64,000 bases of DNA from contig CAZHIQ010000004.1 in the NCBI GenBank assembly GCA_964532595.1, positions 124,001 to 188,000 on the forward strand, given 5' to 3'. Below, piece by piece: positions 32,525 through 42,335 of the stretch (the first letter of the stretch is position 1; the number at the start of each line of letters is the position of its first letter). Below the pieces are notes generated by a model. The model did not search any database, was not told the DNA's origin, and saw nothing but the letters and a program-made list of their open reading frames with translations. This DNA is from Chryseosolibacter sp964532595 (lineage in GTDB: Bacteria > Bacteroidota > Bacteroidia > Cytophagales > Cyclobacteriaceae). The translations under genes and the position numbers were made by a program.

Positions 32525-35263
32525 GTGCGGCGTTGTCTAGTCTTTTTGGTAATGTTTCTGGCTGTAGCACTTTCAGCGGCTGCTCAGATTGAAAATCCGG
32601 TAAAAAATCCTGCCGGTACGCTTCCTGTTCAGCAGGATACCATCCCGCCTGATACTCTATCTAACCGTTCCGATACGCTGAATGTTGCACCGGACGTAAC
32701 AAATGTTCAGCAAGACTCTGTTCCCCCGCCCAAGGGTGATATCGAAACTACGATTAATTACACTGCCCGGGACTCCATCAGGGCTAGTATCGATGGAAAA
32801 AGGATCTGGCTTTATGGTGACGCCAAGATCACTTACGGGGCTGTCGAACTCGAAGCCGATGAAATTCTGATCGACTACGGGAATAATACCATGACCGCCC
32901 ACGGGCGACGCGATTCGTTGGGCAATCGAATCGGTTTCCCGGTTTTTAAGAACGGTCCCGAGCTGTACGAAACCAAGGATATTGTCTACAATTTCAAGAC
33001 CGGTCGCGCCCGTATCAGCGAGGTGGTCACCCAGCAGGGTGAGAGCATCCTTCATGGTGAATCGGTATTCAAGAACGAAAAGGACGAACTGCTAAGCATC
33101 AACAACCGGTTTACGACTTGTAACCTGGAGCATCCACACTTCGCGATTATTTCCACACGAAGCAAAGCCATTCCCGACGACAAGATTGTTTCCGGACCGT
33201 TCTATGTAGAGTTCAATCAGATTCCGCTTCCTGCCGGATTCCTGTTTGGAATGTTCCCCGCCCAACGGGAAAGTAAATCGGGGATTATTGTGCCGAGTTA
33301 TGGAGAAGAACGCCGCCGGGGTTTCAACTTCCGCGGAGGCGGTTACTTCTTCGATATAAGTGATTACATCAAGCTTGCCCTGACGGGCGATATCTACACT
33401 AAGGGCGGGCATGCCCTTTACGCAAACTCGCGGTATATAAAGCGATACAAGTACAACGGGAGTCTGAATTTCAGCTATTCGCGGAATCCGATGAGCGAGA
33501 ATATTGAAGATGATCGGGTTTCGAACGATTTCCGGCTGATGTGGAGTCACACACCGCAAACGAAGGGAAGTGGCAGGTTTGCGGCGTCGGTGAATGCCGC
33601 CACGGCAACGTTCAATCAGAATAATAACCTCATGTACGGCGCGGTGAACGACTTGTCGGCGTCGAACTCCCTGACGCAGATCAGTACGAAGCTGAGCTCC
33701 AATGTGTCATACAGCAAGCGCTTTGTCGGCACCCCCTTCACGATGGGTATCAACCTCAGCCACAGCCAGGATCTGCGCACGCGTCTGGTAGATTTACCGT
33801 TACCCAACGTCAGTTTGAACATGACGAACCTGTATCCCTTCCAGCGTCAGGGGCGTACAGGTCCGCTCGATAATTTCTCGATTGGTTATAGCATGGCCGG
33901 TACGAACAGGATTACGAACAACCTGGGTCGGCTCACACCGGAAGCGCAACGCGACAGCATTGCGCCTTTTACGTTCGACAATCTCTCGCTCTTCTTTAGA
34001 AATGGGCGCAAGGGTATCCGGCACAGCATACCCGTCTCGTATTCTTTCAAGGCGTTGCGGTACTTTACCGTTTCTCCGTCGCTCAACTACGAAGAAAAGT
34101 GGTACTTCGAGAAACTTGATTGGCGTTATGTACTCGACGAGTCGGGTACGCGGTACGTTGCCAAAGCGGACACCATCCGGGGATTTAATCGCGTAGCCAA
34201 CTACAGTGTGAGTATGGGGCTCAATACCCGTATCTATGGATTTTATATGTTCAAACGGGGCAACGTTAAGGCTATTCGGCATGTGATCAATCCAAGTATT
34301 TCGTTCGGGTTGACGCCTGACTTCTCGAAAAACCCCAACTACTTTCAGGTTCTCAACCGTCCGACCGGTACGACCGGAGTGCACCGGGCTGAGGTCGAGT
34401 ATAGAGCACGGCATCAGGGATTTGTGTACGGCGCCTCGAGTATGGGGCGCGCCGGTTCCATTAGTTTCGGAATTGGCAACAACCTGGAGATGAAAGTGCG
34501 GACGCCGAAAGACACGGTTGATAGAAAGGTGATGCTGCTGAACAATTTGTCGTTGAGTTCGAGTTACAATCTCCTGGCCGACTCGTTCAAGTTGTCGAAC
34601 ATCAGCATGGCAGCCAACACGAACATTCTCGACAACACCATCAACGTAAACCTTTCGGCGACGATAGATCCTTATAATTATGTGCGTATTCGTCATGAGA
34701 ACGGGAACATCTCGGAGCGTCGTGTGGATGCTTATGCATGGAATGCAGGAAGTCTGGGTCGGATCACCAGTGCGACTTTGGCTTTGAATACGAACCTGAA
34801 TCCCAATATGCGGAAGCGGGAAAACGAAGTGCGGAATAAGGTAGCCGAGTCAGACATTCCTGAAGCCGACAAACAGCACATCATTCAGAATCCGAATGCC
34901 TATGTCGACTTTGACATACCGTGGAGTTTGAACATTGGGTACAGTTTGAGTTATCGGAGGCAACCGACCAACAACCAGGAGCGTCTCCGCGGTGCCGACG
35001 TGACCCAGACGTTGCAGGTTTCCGGCGACTTATCGGTATCTGAGAAGTGGAAGGTCACGTACAATACCGGTTATCACTTTGAGACCGCTCAGTTCACTCA
35101 GACGAATCTTGGTATATCGCGCGACTTGCACTGCTGGACGATGAACTTCACCTGGGTGCCGTTCGGAAGGTTCCAGTCTTACAACTTCACCATTGCCGTG
35201 AAAGCGGCGGTGTTGCAGGATCTCAAGCTTGAGCGCAGAAGGCCATTCCTGGATAATTTGTGA
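32525..35263 (+). CDS. LptD-like LPS-assembly outer-membrane protein (GTG start)
   Basis: A 912-residue outer-membrane protein. With GTG at 32525-32527 as start it begins MRRCLVFLVMFLAVALSAAA, a clean signal peptide; the frame's earlier ATGs would overlap the amidase gene and destroy it. Residues about 60-250 are an OstA/LptA-like jellyroll (WLYGDAKITYGAVELEADEI, ARISEVVTQQGESILHGE), and the rest alternates short beta strands with aromatic residues like a large barrel (FNFRGGGYFFDISDYIKLAL onward). It inserts lipopolysaccharide into the outer membrane in related organisms. Its amidase and MCE neighbours support an envelope role. Confidence 0.88.
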   Translation: MRRCLVFLVMFLAVALSAAAQIENPVKNPAGTLPVQQDTIPPDTLSNRSDTLNVAPDVTNVQQDSVPPPKGDIETTINYTARDSIRASIDGKRIWLYGDAKITYGAVELEADEILIDYGNNTMTAHGRRDSLGNRIGFPVFKNGPELYETKDIVYNFKTGRARISEVVTQQGESILHGESVFKNEKDELLSINNRFTTCNLEHPHFAIISTRSKAIPDDKIVSGPFYVEFNQIPLPAGFLFGMFPAQRESKSGIIVPSYGEERRRGFNFRGGGYFFDISDYIKLALTGDIYTKGGHALYANSRYIKRYKYNGSLNFSYSRNPMSENIEDDRVSNDFRLMWSHTPQTKGSGRFAASVNAATATFNQNNNLMYGAVNDLSASNSLTQISTKLSSNVSYSKRFVGTPFTMGINLSHSQDLRTRLVDLPLPNVSLNMTNLYPFQRQGRTGPLDNFSIGYSMAGTNRITNNLGRLTPEAQRDSIAPFTFDNLSLFFRNGRKGIRHSIPVSYSFKALRYFTVSPSLNYEEKWYFEKLDWRYVLDESGTRYVAKADTIRGFNRVANYSVSMGLNTRIYGFYMFKRGNVKAIRHVINPSISFGLTPDFSKNPNYFQVLNRPTGTTGVHRAEVEYRARHQGFVYGASSMGRAGSISFGIGNNLEMKVRTPKDTVDRKVMLLNNLSLSSSYNLLADSFKLSNISMAANTNILDNTINVNLSATIDPYNYVRIRHENGNISERRVDAYAWNAGSLGRITSATLALNTNLNPNMRKRENEVRNKVAESDIPEADKQHIIQNPNAYVDFDIPWSLNIGYSLSYRRQPTNNQERLRGADVTQTLQVSGDLSVSEKWKVTYNTGYHFETAQFTQTNLGISRDLHCWTMNFTWVPFGRFQSYNFTIAVKAAVLQDLKLERRRPFLDNL

Positions 35264-35899
35264 TAGGTCCTGAAAGCTCCCCTTAGTTAGTAGCATTCAA
35301 AACTATAGAATTCCAATTACAATCACCATCCTGTTGGAATGTGGTAAACTCCGCTTCGGCCTTTTGCGGGTGGTCGAGTTTTGTTTTAATTGGGAGTGGA
35401 TGGAAGTACGGGATCTAATGCATGAGACCGGTGAATTTGGTGAGTTTGTTTGTCGGTACATCGTCTATGATAGTGATGAAGTTGTGCTTCTTGAACTATC
35501 GCTCCCGTTCGTTCTAAGGACCTTGAAACGCTATTGCAGCTCTGGACAGTCTCTCCCCTTCCGTAAGATTTGACCCTCCCCCGAAATACGGCACGGCGCA
35601 ACCGCTAATATCCCTACTCCTATACCGATTTAATATGTAACCCTGCCTTCACAGAGCAACGAGGCATATTGGCTTGCGCTGAAAAATCCGCCGGAATGCG
35701 GGTTTCGCCGAGCAATAAGGGACGGTAGCTTTCATACCAATCGAAAGCGTATGAAAAACTTCTGTCTTGCCCTCGCACTCTCCGGGCTGATCAAGGTGAA
35801 GTACGAGGAACGAGGGACGAGGTACGAGGGGGTGCTTGGTGTTTGGAAGTACGAACCAGAGGGGAGGTACGAAGTACGTGGAAGGATGGGGCGCAGCCT
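35264..35899. other. convergent intergenic region without a supported gene
   Basis: This 636-nt stretch lies between the ends of lptD and nuoN. I see no recognisable gene, RNA or U-tailed terminator. A 79-codon plus-strand frame at 35334-35573 has no recognisable motif and I do not call it. The right part carries a GTACGA-rich repeat patch at 35801-35880. Confidence 0.6.
35801..35880. repeat. GTACGA-rich degenerate repeat patch downstream of nuoN
   Basis: The patch contains GTACGAGGAACGAGGGACGAGGTACGA-type units followed by GTACGAACC and GGTACGAAGTACGTGG. The core GTACGAAGTACG is the reverse complement of the CGTACTTCGT units flanking the assembly gap at 49668-49767, so the two belong to one repeat family. 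Confidence 0.55.
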
Positions 35900-37339
35900 T
35901 TATGGTTCCACGTACGTTCGTATCACTCCTACAATCCATTCCGGATAAATGCCGACCCATAGCAATAAGGCGACAAGTACGCTCAGGGTTACACCGCTGA
36001 TGATGTAGGCTGATGGAGTAAGACGCTCTTCGGTTGATTGAGTAGCTTCTTCCCGTTCGAACATTACCGCGATGATCTTGATATAATAGTACAAGCCTAG
36101 TGCGCTGTTGATGGCAAGCATAACCACGAGTAACCACAAACTCGTATTGACTCCGGCGGCTACGATGTAAAACTTGCCGACGAACCCTGCGGTAAGGGGA
36201 ATGCCGGCAAGGGATAACAGCATGGCCGACAGCGCCGCTGCTGTCCACGGACGCCGCCATAATAAACCCCGGTAGTCGTCCATACGCTCGGCATCGCGAT
36301 CACTATCGGACAATGTCGACAGGATGCCAAATGCCCCCACGGTAGTAATGAAATATGCGACAAGATAGAAGGTGACGGCTTCAATGCCGAGCTGTTCGCC
36401 GGCGAGAAACGCTACAAGCAGATATCCCATATGGGCGATTGAAGAATAAGCCAGAATGCGCTTGACGTTGCTTTGTCGTAGCGCGAGAAAATTTCCGATA
36501 AACATCGACGCAATGGCAATTCCGGTAAAAATTAATACCATGGAGTCGTAACGATACCCGTTGATTTCAACAAAAAACCTCACCAGCAACACAATCATAC
36601 CACCTTTTGAAACGGTAGCAATAAAGGCGGTCACCGGGGCCGGCGCTCCTTCATAAACATCGGCTGCCCACATATGAAAGGGTACGACGCTCAACTTGAA
36701 GCCAATGCCCACAAGCATCATCCCCAATCCCGCCATCATGACCAACGGAATCCCGTCTTGTTTCGATAGCCAACTGGCGATTTCTCCAAATTCCATGGCG
36801 CCAGCCATTGCATAAACCAGAGCCATTCCGAATAGCAGGAACGCTGACGAGAACGCTGCCATAATAAGATACTTGATGCCCGCTTCGTCCGACCGTTCCC
36901 GCGTTCGCAGATAGGCGATCATGGAGTAAAGGGAGACGCTGAGAATTTCAAGTCCGAGGAATAGGGAAACGAAATGTTTGCTGATGACGAGCGCGCAAGC
37001 GCCCAGGGTGGCAAGAATAAGCAATATGTAATACTCTTCTTTTCGTTCCTCCCGTTGCTCAAAATACGCATACGAAATCATCGTAACGGCCACAGCGGTG
37101 AGGAGGATGAGGCACATGTTGAAGACACCAAAGCCGTCGAAGACAAACAACGGTTCTATCACCCAGCGCTCGCCTTTGAAGTAGGTGGCGAGATAAGCGA
37201 AATCGCCCAGAAGGGCGGCTGCGGTGATGATATAAATCAACTTGTGATTCCGCTTAACGGAGATGGAGAACATGATCAGAATCGCCGCGCTGGTCAGAAT
37301 GAAAAGCGGAATGATATGAAGGAAGTCAGTCTTGCTCAT
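35900..37339 (-). CDS. nuoN: NADH-quinone oxidoreductase subunit N
   Basis: NuoN is one of the three antiporter-like membrane subunits of respiratory complex I that pump protons. The 479-residue protein has about fourteen hydrophobic helices. Charged residues typical of the family are seen in LFLGLEILSVSLYSM (the Glu of helix 5), AFSSAFLLFGMALVYAMAG and PFHMWAADVYEGAPAPVTAF (helix 7, with Lys/His). It ends the operon. Its ATG at 37337-37339 overlaps the end of nuoM by 14 nt, so translation is probably coupled. Confidence 0.95.
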   Translation of the reverse strand: MSKTDFLHIIPLFILTSAAILIMFSISVKRNHKLIYIITAAALLGDFAYLATYFKGERWVIEPLFVFDGFGVFNMCLILLTAVAVTMISYAYFEQREERKEEYYILLILATLGACALVISKHFVSLFLGLEILSVSLYSMIAYLRTRERSDEAGIKYLIMAAFSSAFLLFGMALVYAMAGAMEFGEIASWLSKQDGIPLVMMAGLGMMLVGIGFKLSVVPFHMWAADVYEGAPAPVTAFIATVSKGGMIVLLVRFFVEINGYRYDSMVLIFTGIAIASMFIGNFLALRQSNVKRILAYSSIAHMGYLLVAFLAGEQLGIEAVTFYLVAYFITTVGAFGILSTLSDSDRDAERMDDYRGLLWRRPWTAAALSAMLLSLAGIPLTAGFVGKFYIVAAGVNTSLWLLVVMLAINSALGLYYYIKIIAVMFEREEATQSTEERLTPSAYIISGVTLSVLVALLLWVGIYPEWIVGVIRTYVEP

Positions 37340-38858
37340 GATTATCCGGATTTAGGACAATACTCTCTCTATCGCTACGCGGCAATGTCGCCGTTGACTC
37401 ATCGAGCGTAGTGCGAACAACGTCATCGCTGGTGTCGAGTACCGGCTGAGGATAGAAACCAAGCCAAAGGATAATCGCCACCAGGGGGATCATCATCCCC
37501 TTCTCACGCAGAGAGTAGTCGGGGATTACTGAACGCCCGTGTGTGGGCCCGAAGAATATCTTGCGCATTATTCTAAGGGAGTAAATAGCTGCGGATACGA
37601 GGCCGAGCGCGGCGAAGACGGTCAATACGGGACTGGCCTGCCAGGCGCCGATGAGTGTCAGAAATTCAGCGATGAAGTTTCCCAGCCCGGGAAGTCCAAG
37701 CGACGCCATGACAAAAACCAGGGTAACGGTTCCCATAAAGGGAGCTTGTGACCAGAATCCTCCCATGCCTTGAATGTCGCGTGTATGCAGACGTTCATAC
37801 AATGAACCGGCGATGAGGAACAACGCTCCGGTACTTAGTCCGTGTGTGATCATTTGCATGACAACTCCCTGCCATCCCCAGCTGGTAAATGAAAATACAC
37901 CGAGCATGATAAATCCCATGTGGCTAACACTGGTGTAGGCAACGAGTCGCTTGAAGTCGGTCTGCGAAAATGCGAGCAGAGCGCCATAAAGAATGCCGAT
38001 GACTCCGAACAGCATGGCTATGTCGGCGATCTCCCGGGATGCGGTCGGGAACAAGGGTACCACGAAGCGGAGGAGCCCGTAGGCACCCGTCTTCAGGAGC
38101 AAACCGGCTAGGATAAGACTTCCTCCGGTCGGCGCCTCGGAGTGCGCATCGGGTAGCCAGCTGTGAAACGGTACGACCGGAAGCTTGACAATAAAGGCAG
38201 CCAGAAAACCGAGCATCAACCATCGTTCAACGCCTGCCGCCATTTCGGTACCTAGGAGATCGAAGTAGTTGAACGTAAAGGTTCCCGTAGCGCTGCCGTT
38301 GACAAAGTATAAGCCGAGTATGGCGAGCAGCATGAGAAGACCGCTCGCCTGAGTGAAGATGAAAAACTTGAACGCGGCGTAACGACGATTTTCATGACCC
38401 CATATTCCGATAAGGAAATACATGGGGATAAGCATGACTTCCCAGAAGAAATAGAAGAGAAACAGATCCATGGTGAGGAACACGCCGGTGATACCGGCCA
38501 ACACCCAGAGGACGTTGAAGTGAAAGAGCCCGGGACGGTATTCGATTTCATTCCATGAAGCTAAAATGGCGGCGATACCCAGCAGGAAGGTGAGGAGAAG
38601 CAAGAGTAAGCTCAGGCCGTCGAGCGCGAGGCTAAAGTTGATCCCGAACGATGGAATCCAGGCAGCGTTGAACGTAGTTATCCAGGTTGAACTGCCGGTC
38701 GACCCCGGATTGCTCAACCACAACGATACGGCGATAATGAAGTTTATGAGAACGGCCGCGAGGGAGATCCATCGCGCTGCGGCGACCGACCACCGCGCTG
38801 CAATCCAGGCGAATATGCCGCCGAGCATGAGTATCAGAATAAACCAGACCAGTATCAT
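37326..38858 (-). CDS. nuoM: NADH-quinone oxidoreductase subunit M
   Basis: Antiporter-like membrane subunit of complex I, 510 residues from the ATG at 38856-38858. Motifs are FYFFWEVMLIPMYFLIGIWG (helix-5 Glu), VKLPVVPFHSWLPDAHSEAPTGGSL (helices 7-8, proton-channel Lys and His) and LAFSQTDFKRLVAYTSVSHM. Earlier in-frame starts exist to 38903, but the N terminus MILVWFILILMLGG matches family length best. It starts 25 nt after nuoL and overlaps nuoN by 14 nt. Its C-terminal 35 residues are polar and go beyond the last helix. Confidence 0.95.
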   Translation of the reverse strand: MILVWFILILMLGGIFAWIAARWSVAAARWISLAAVLINFIIAVSLWLSNPGSTGSSTWITTFNAAWIPSFGINFSLALDGLSLLLLLLTFLLGIAAILASWNEIEYRPGLFHFNVLWVLAGITGVFLTMDLFLFYFFWEVMLIPMYFLIGIWGHENRRYAAFKFFIFTQASGLLMLLAILGLYFVNGSATGTFTFNYFDLLGTEMAAGVERWLMLGFLAAFIVKLPVVPFHSWLPDAHSEAPTGGSLILAGLLLKTGAYGLLRFVVPLFPTASREIADIAMLFGVIGILYGALLAFSQTDFKRLVAYTSVSHMGFIMLGVFSFTSWGWQGVVMQMITHGLSTGALFLIAGSLYERLHTRDIQGMGGFWSQAPFMGTVTLVFVMASLGLPGLGNFIAEFLTLIGAWQASPVLTVFAALGLVSAAIYSLRIMRKIFFGPTHGRSVIPDYSLREKGMMIPLVAIILWLGFYPQPVLDTSDDVVRTTLDESTATLPRSDRESIVLNPDNHEQD

Positions 38859-38883
38859 ATCCGTTGTCTTTAGTTCATCGACG

Positions 38884-40755
38884 TTATCGCATGATGAGTC
38901 CAATAGAGAGAATCAGTACCGCACCGACGACGATACCCATGATGTACCAACGCATAATTCCGCTTTGGGTGCGTGAGAACATTCCGTGAAAGGCGTTGGT
39001 AATGGCTACCAATCCTCCATACAACTTGTCCACTATGTCACCTTTGTTCAGATGTGCGAGGTAGGTATAGGGGCGAAAAATGGCGAGGTCGTAAAGCGCG
39101 TCGAATCCCCAACCGTCGTACCAGAACCGGTTCAGCTGCCAGGTAGCTTCTTTCACCTCCAGGCGTAAGTCTTCCCGCCGCATATAGAAGTAGTACGCCA
39201 TGGCGATGCCCGTCAGGCACAATACGGCGGCGATCCCTTGCATCAGCCATTCATAGGATTCAATGCCTGGGCGCATCACTACCGCCGGAAGCACCGGGTC
39301 AAGAAACGTGGAGAAGAGGGTGACATGCGCAAGGTTGTGGGGCATTTCAATGAAACCACCCACAAGGGACAAAATTGCGAGAATGATCAAGGGTATCGTC
39401 ATCTCGAGTCCAATGGAATGATGAACTCCCGTTTTCTCTTCTCCGAAGAATGTCAGGAAGATCATGCGGAACGTGTACAAGGAAGTGACCAGGGCGCCGA
39501 TTACGGCGGCGAGGTAGAACCACATATTTCCTTTTTCTCCCGCGAAGGCCAACCATAGGATTTGATCTTTGCTGTAGAATCCTGCGGTGATAAGCGGAAG
39601 AGCGGCAAGCGAAGCTGCGCCAATAAGAAAAGTCCAGTAAACGACGGGCATTCTATGCCGTAGCCCTCCCATCTTGAACATATCCTGTTCATGGTGAAGC
39701 ATGTATATGACCGCCCCTGCGGCGAGAAAGAGCAAGGCCTTGAAAAAGGCGTGAATCATAAAGTGGAAGATTGCGGCCGACCAGGCTCCTATTCCCAGGG
39801 CGAGGAACATGTACCCGATCTGGCTAATCGTTGAGTAGGCGAGTACGCGCTTCAGATCGTTTTGTGTTAACGCGCTGAAGCCGGCGATGAGAAGCGTAAG
39901 GGCGCCAATGATACCCACCCACTCCTGCGCGATGGGGGCAAGTTCGAACACCACGAAGAGTCGGGAGATAAGATAGACGCCGGCGGTCACCATTGTCGCA
40001 GCATGAATCAGGGCACTAACCGGCGTCGGACCTGCCATGGCATCAGGTAGCCAGGTTTGCAGGGGAAGTTGTGCAGACTTTCCAACGGCACCCCCAAGCA
40101 GGAGAAAAGCGATTGCTACCCCCGCGGTCGACCCAATGCTCCAGGTTTGAGGTGCCTGAGTGAGGACCTCCTGAATGTTCAGTGTTCCCAGCGATGCGAA
40201 AATCCAAAAGAGGGCAATCGCCATAGCGGTATCGCCGACGCGAGTGATGATGAAGGCTTTGCGAGCGGCATATCCGTTTTTTTCTTCTTTATACCAGAAT
40301 CCGATGAGGAGATAACTGCAGAGTCCTACCCCTTCCCATCCAAGGTAGAGCAGCACGAGGTTGTCGGCCATGACCAGAATTAACATCGAGAAGACAAACA
40401 GATTCAGGTATGCAAAGAATCGCGAGTAGCCTTCGTCGTCTGCCATGTAGCCCATTGAGTAGACGTGAATCAGAAATCCGACGAAGGTGATAACGAAGAG
40501 GAACACAACGGTAAGTCGGTCGAGGTATAATCCCATGGCCGGTGCCAGCCCTCCCACGTCGAACCACGTCCAAAGCGTCTGGTGATAGGCTTGTTCACCT
40601 GACGCGGCGAAATCAGCGCCGATAATGACCGTCAATACCGCCGACAATCCGACTGTCGTCGATCCGATGATTCCGGCAAGCGGTTTACCAATTCGTCCTC
40701 CCGATAGGATGAGAATCAACGCGCCGAGCAGAGGAAGAAGAGGGATGAGAAGCAA
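38884..40755 (-). CDS. nuoL: NADH-quinone oxidoreductase subunit L (TTG start)
   Basis: The largest antiporter-like membrane subunit of complex I, 623 residues. It shows LYLGWEGVGLCSYLLIGFWY, GGAVGKSAQLPLQTWLPDAMAGPTPVSALIHAATMVTAG and LTQNDLKRVLAYSTISQIGYM, and ends with the long helix region of the lateral arm. It begins with TTG at 40753-40755 (encoding MLLIPLLPLLGALIL); a stop codon sits four codons upstream and no ATG is near, so TTG is the only good start. Upstream, an 8-bp tandem repeat and a gap separate it from nuoK. Confidence 0.94.
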   Translation of the reverse strand: MLLIPLLPLLGALILILSGGRIGKPLAGIIGSTTVGLSAVLTVIIGADFAASGEQAYHQTLWTWFDVGGLAPAMGLYLDRLTVVFLFVITFVGFLIHVYSMGYMADDEGYSRFFAYLNLFVFSMLILVMADNLVLLYLGWEGVGLCSYLLIGFWYKEEKNGYAARKAFIITRVGDTAMAIALFWIFASLGTLNIQEVLTQAPQTWSIGSTAGVAIAFLLLGGAVGKSAQLPLQTWLPDAMAGPTPVSALIHAATMVTAGVYLISRLFVVFELAPIAQEWVGIIGALTLLIAGFSALTQNDLKRVLAYSTISQIGYMFLALGIGAWSAAIFHFMIHAFFKALLFLAAGAVIYMLHHEQDMFKMGGLRHRMPVVYWTFLIGAASLAALPLITAGFYSKDQILWLAFAGEKGNMWFYLAAVIGALVTSLYTFRMIFLTFFGEEKTGVHHSIGLEMTIPLIILAILSLVGGFIEMPHNLAHVTLFSTFLDPVLPAVVMRPGIESYEWLMQGIAAVLCLTGIAMAYYFYMRREDLRLEVKEATWQLNRFWYDGWGFDALYDLAIFRPYTYLAHLNKGDIVDKLYGGLVAITNAFHGMFSRTQSGIMRWYIMGIVVGAVLILSIGLIMR

Positions 40756-40764
40756 GGTCTTAAA

Positions 40765-40796
40765 GTGTTAAAGTGTTAATGTGTTAATGTGTTAAA
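40765..40796. repeat. four tandem copies of an 8-bp unit ahead of nuoL
   Basis: GTGTTAAA, GTGTTAAT, GTGTTAAT and GTGTTAAA follow each other at 40765-40796, ten bases upstream of the nuoL start codon on the minus strand. The near-identity of the copies and their closeness to an assembly gap suggest a variable microsatellite. Confidence 0.85.
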
Positions 40797-40838
40797 GTTT
40801 ACCTCCCTGACGGGAGTAGCGTTCTCACAGTCGTTATT

Positions 40839-40859
40839 CCCGCCACGGCGGGCAGGCGT
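40839..40859. repeat. GC-rich palindrome beside the nuoK-nuoL gap
   Basis: CCCGCCACGGCGGG at 40839-40852 is a 6-bp stem with a 2-nt loop, followed by CAGGCGT at the gap edge. Closely related sequences lie at 49627-49646 and 49784-49797 in the nuoB-nuoCD spacer, so it is a dispersed REP-like element or part of one. Confidence 0.6.
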
Positions 40860-40959
40860 NNNNNNNNNNNNNNNNNNNNNNNNNNNNNNNNNNNNNNNNN
40901 NNNNNNNNNNNNNNNNNNNNNNNNNNNNNNNNNNNNNNNNNNNNNNNNNNNNNNNNNNN
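40860..40959. other. 100-base assembly gap
   Basis: Exactly 100 N, a usual scaffold placeholder, so the true length is unknown. It removes the last codons of nuoK and part of the nuoK-nuoL spacer. Confidence 0.99.
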
Positions 40960-41261
40960 TTCATAGCGTTCGCTGCATCTCCATCTAAAGTCTTAAGCTG
41001 ATGATAAATCTGCAGTATCAATGCGAGGCCAACGGATACTTCGGCGGCGGCCATGGTCACAATAAAGATGAACATGGCTTGGCCATCGGGTTGTGCCCAT
41101 CGTGCTCCTGCGACGATAAACGCCAGTCCGGCAGCGTTCAGCATGATCTCGACGGAGATTAACATGAATATGACGTTCCGTCGAATGAGTACGCTAACGA
41201 GGCCGAGTATAAAGAGTATCCCGGCGAGTACTAATCCGGCTTCCATGGGTACGGTCTTCAT
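40960..41261 (-). CDS. nuoK: NADH-quinone oxidoreductase subunit K (3' end lost in gap)
   Basis: Small membrane subunit of complex I. About 100 residues are readable, with three hydrophobic helices (LVLAGILFILGLVSVLI, VIFMLISVEIMLNAAGLAFI and FIFIVTMAAAEVSVGLALIL); the two conserved helix glutamates are in SVEIMLN and AAEVSVG. The family length is about 100-105 residues, so at most a few C-terminal residues are hidden after DAANAM. An open frame bridging the N run is an artefact. The ATG at 41259-41261 overlaps the nuoJ stop by 4 nt (ATGA). Confidence 0.93.
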
Positions 41262-41788
41262 AAGTCGACGTTTTCAAGGTATCGGTGTACTACTTTCTTC
41301 TTTTGACGTCCGAGGTGGTAGGCACCAACGATTCCTGACATAAGCAGGATGCCGCTGAGTTCGACACCTATGACGTATACGGTGTAGAGCGATTTTCCAA
41401 CTTCCTTCGGACTAATTGCCGGCTGGTCGAGGGTACCGCTCCCTGAGCTCGTGAGAATGAAGACGAGCTCGATCAACAGAATCGCAGATAAAATCGATGG
41501 AATGATGTAGATCTCCTTCGTGAGCCATGATCTTTCCTGAGCTACGGTTTCTTCGCGCAGATTCAGCATCATGATGACGAAGATGATGAGAACGACGATC
41601 GCACCGGCATAGATGATTACTTCCAGGGCAGCAATAAACGGGGCGCCGAGAAGAAAGAACACTACCGCCACCGCCAGGAACGAGATAATGAGATAGATCA
41701 GGGCGTGGATCATGTTATAGCTTGTAATCACCATCACCGTTGAAAGGACGGCGACGGCTGCGGCGATATAGAAGAACATTGCGTCCAT
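41258..41788 (-). CDS. nuoJ: NADH-quinone oxidoreductase subunit J
   Basis: Membrane subunit of complex I of 176 residues with five hydrophobic helices: MFFYIAAAVAVLSTVMVIT, LIYLIISFLAVAVVFFLLG, ALEVIIYAGAIVVLIIFVIM (with the family's pi-bulge-type YAGAIVVL), the SILSAILLIELVFIL segment and VYVIGVELSGILLMSGIVG. The ATG at 41786-41788 lies 2 nt after the nuoI stop and its end overlaps nuoK by 4 nt. Confidence 0.95.
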   Translation of the reverse strand: MDAMFFYIAAAVAVLSTVMVITSYNMIHALIYLIISFLAVAVVFFLLGAPFIAALEVIIYAGAIVVLIIFVIMMLNLREETVAQERSWLTKEIYIIPSILSAILLIELVFILTSSGSGTLDQPAISPKEVGKSLYTVYVIGVELSGILLMSGIVGAYHLGRQKKKVVHRYLENVDL

Positions 41789-41790
41789 AA

Positions 41791-42306
41791 TCAGGGAAGT
41801 AAACTTTTCACGTCAACAGGCGGGTTCTCGTTTTCCGCCTCTCCTTTGTCTTTTCCGCCGATGGCTATTCCCGCCACTTTGTAGTAGTTGTATCCGTGGT
41901 ATTTACCCTGTCCGTCGATCAGTAAGTCACTTTTCTCGTACACCAGGTTTTGTCTGTTGTATTCTGCCATTTCGAAGTCGGGAATAAGTTGTATGGCATA
42001 GGTTGGACAGGCTTCTTCGCAGAAGCCGCAGAAAATACATCGCGAGAAATTGATCCGAAACGTTTCCGGATAGCGTCGGCCGGTATTGTCTTCGGTGGCC
42101 TGGAGGGCAATACAATCCACCGGACACGCTGCGGCGCAGAGGTAGCAGGCAACGCATCGTTCGCCCATGTCGGGGTCGCGCGTTAGAACAATTCGTCCAC
42201 GCCATCGTGTGGTCAACTTTGGTTTTTCCTCGGGATATAGGATAGTTTCCCTCTTGCGAAAGGCGTGCAGGAAGGTGAGCCACATACTTCTTACAATGCT
42301 GAACAT
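41791..42306 (-). CDS. nuoI: NADH-quinone oxidoreductase subunit I
   Basis: Peripheral-arm subunit carrying two [4Fe-4S] clusters (N6a and N6b) that pass electrons towards the quinone site. Both ferredoxin motifs are complete: CVACYLCAAACPVDCI and CIFCGFCEEACPTYAI. The 171-residue length fits the family. The C-terminal third is polar. It begins 29 nt after nuoH and ends 2 nt before nuoJ. Confidence 0.96.
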   Translation of the reverse strand: MFSIVRSMWLTFLHAFRKRETILYPEEKPKLTTRWRGRIVLTRDPDMGERCVACYLCAAACPVDCIALQATEDNTGRRYPETFRINFSRCIFCGFCEEACPTYAIQLIPDFEMAEYNRQNLVYEKSDLLIDGQGKYHGYNYYKVAGIAIGGKDKGEAENENPPVDVKSLLP

Positions 42307-42335
42307 AACTGCGTCTTTTTGTCTTACTCAAGTCC

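Noticed and set aside
33800..34696. 298-codon open frame on the minus strand inside lptD
   Set aside because: It lies wholly antisense to a well-supported outer-membrane protein gene, has an Arg/His/Val-rich composition typical of a shadow frame, and contains no recognisable motif.
35334..35573. 79-codon plus-strand open frame after lptD
   Set aside because: No motif, no signal peptide and no ribosome-binding evidence. It is the only sizeable frame in the gap, so it cannot be fully excluded.
35649..36260. 203-codon minus-strand open frame overlapping the end of nuoN
   Set aside because: It is out of frame with nuoN, Arg/His-rich and motif-free; it is a shadow of nuoN and the repeat patch.
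40776..41261. Open frame continuing from nuoK through the N run
   Set aside because: The run of undefined residues comes from the 100-base placeholder. Real NuoK is about 100 residues, so the true stop lies in the gap.
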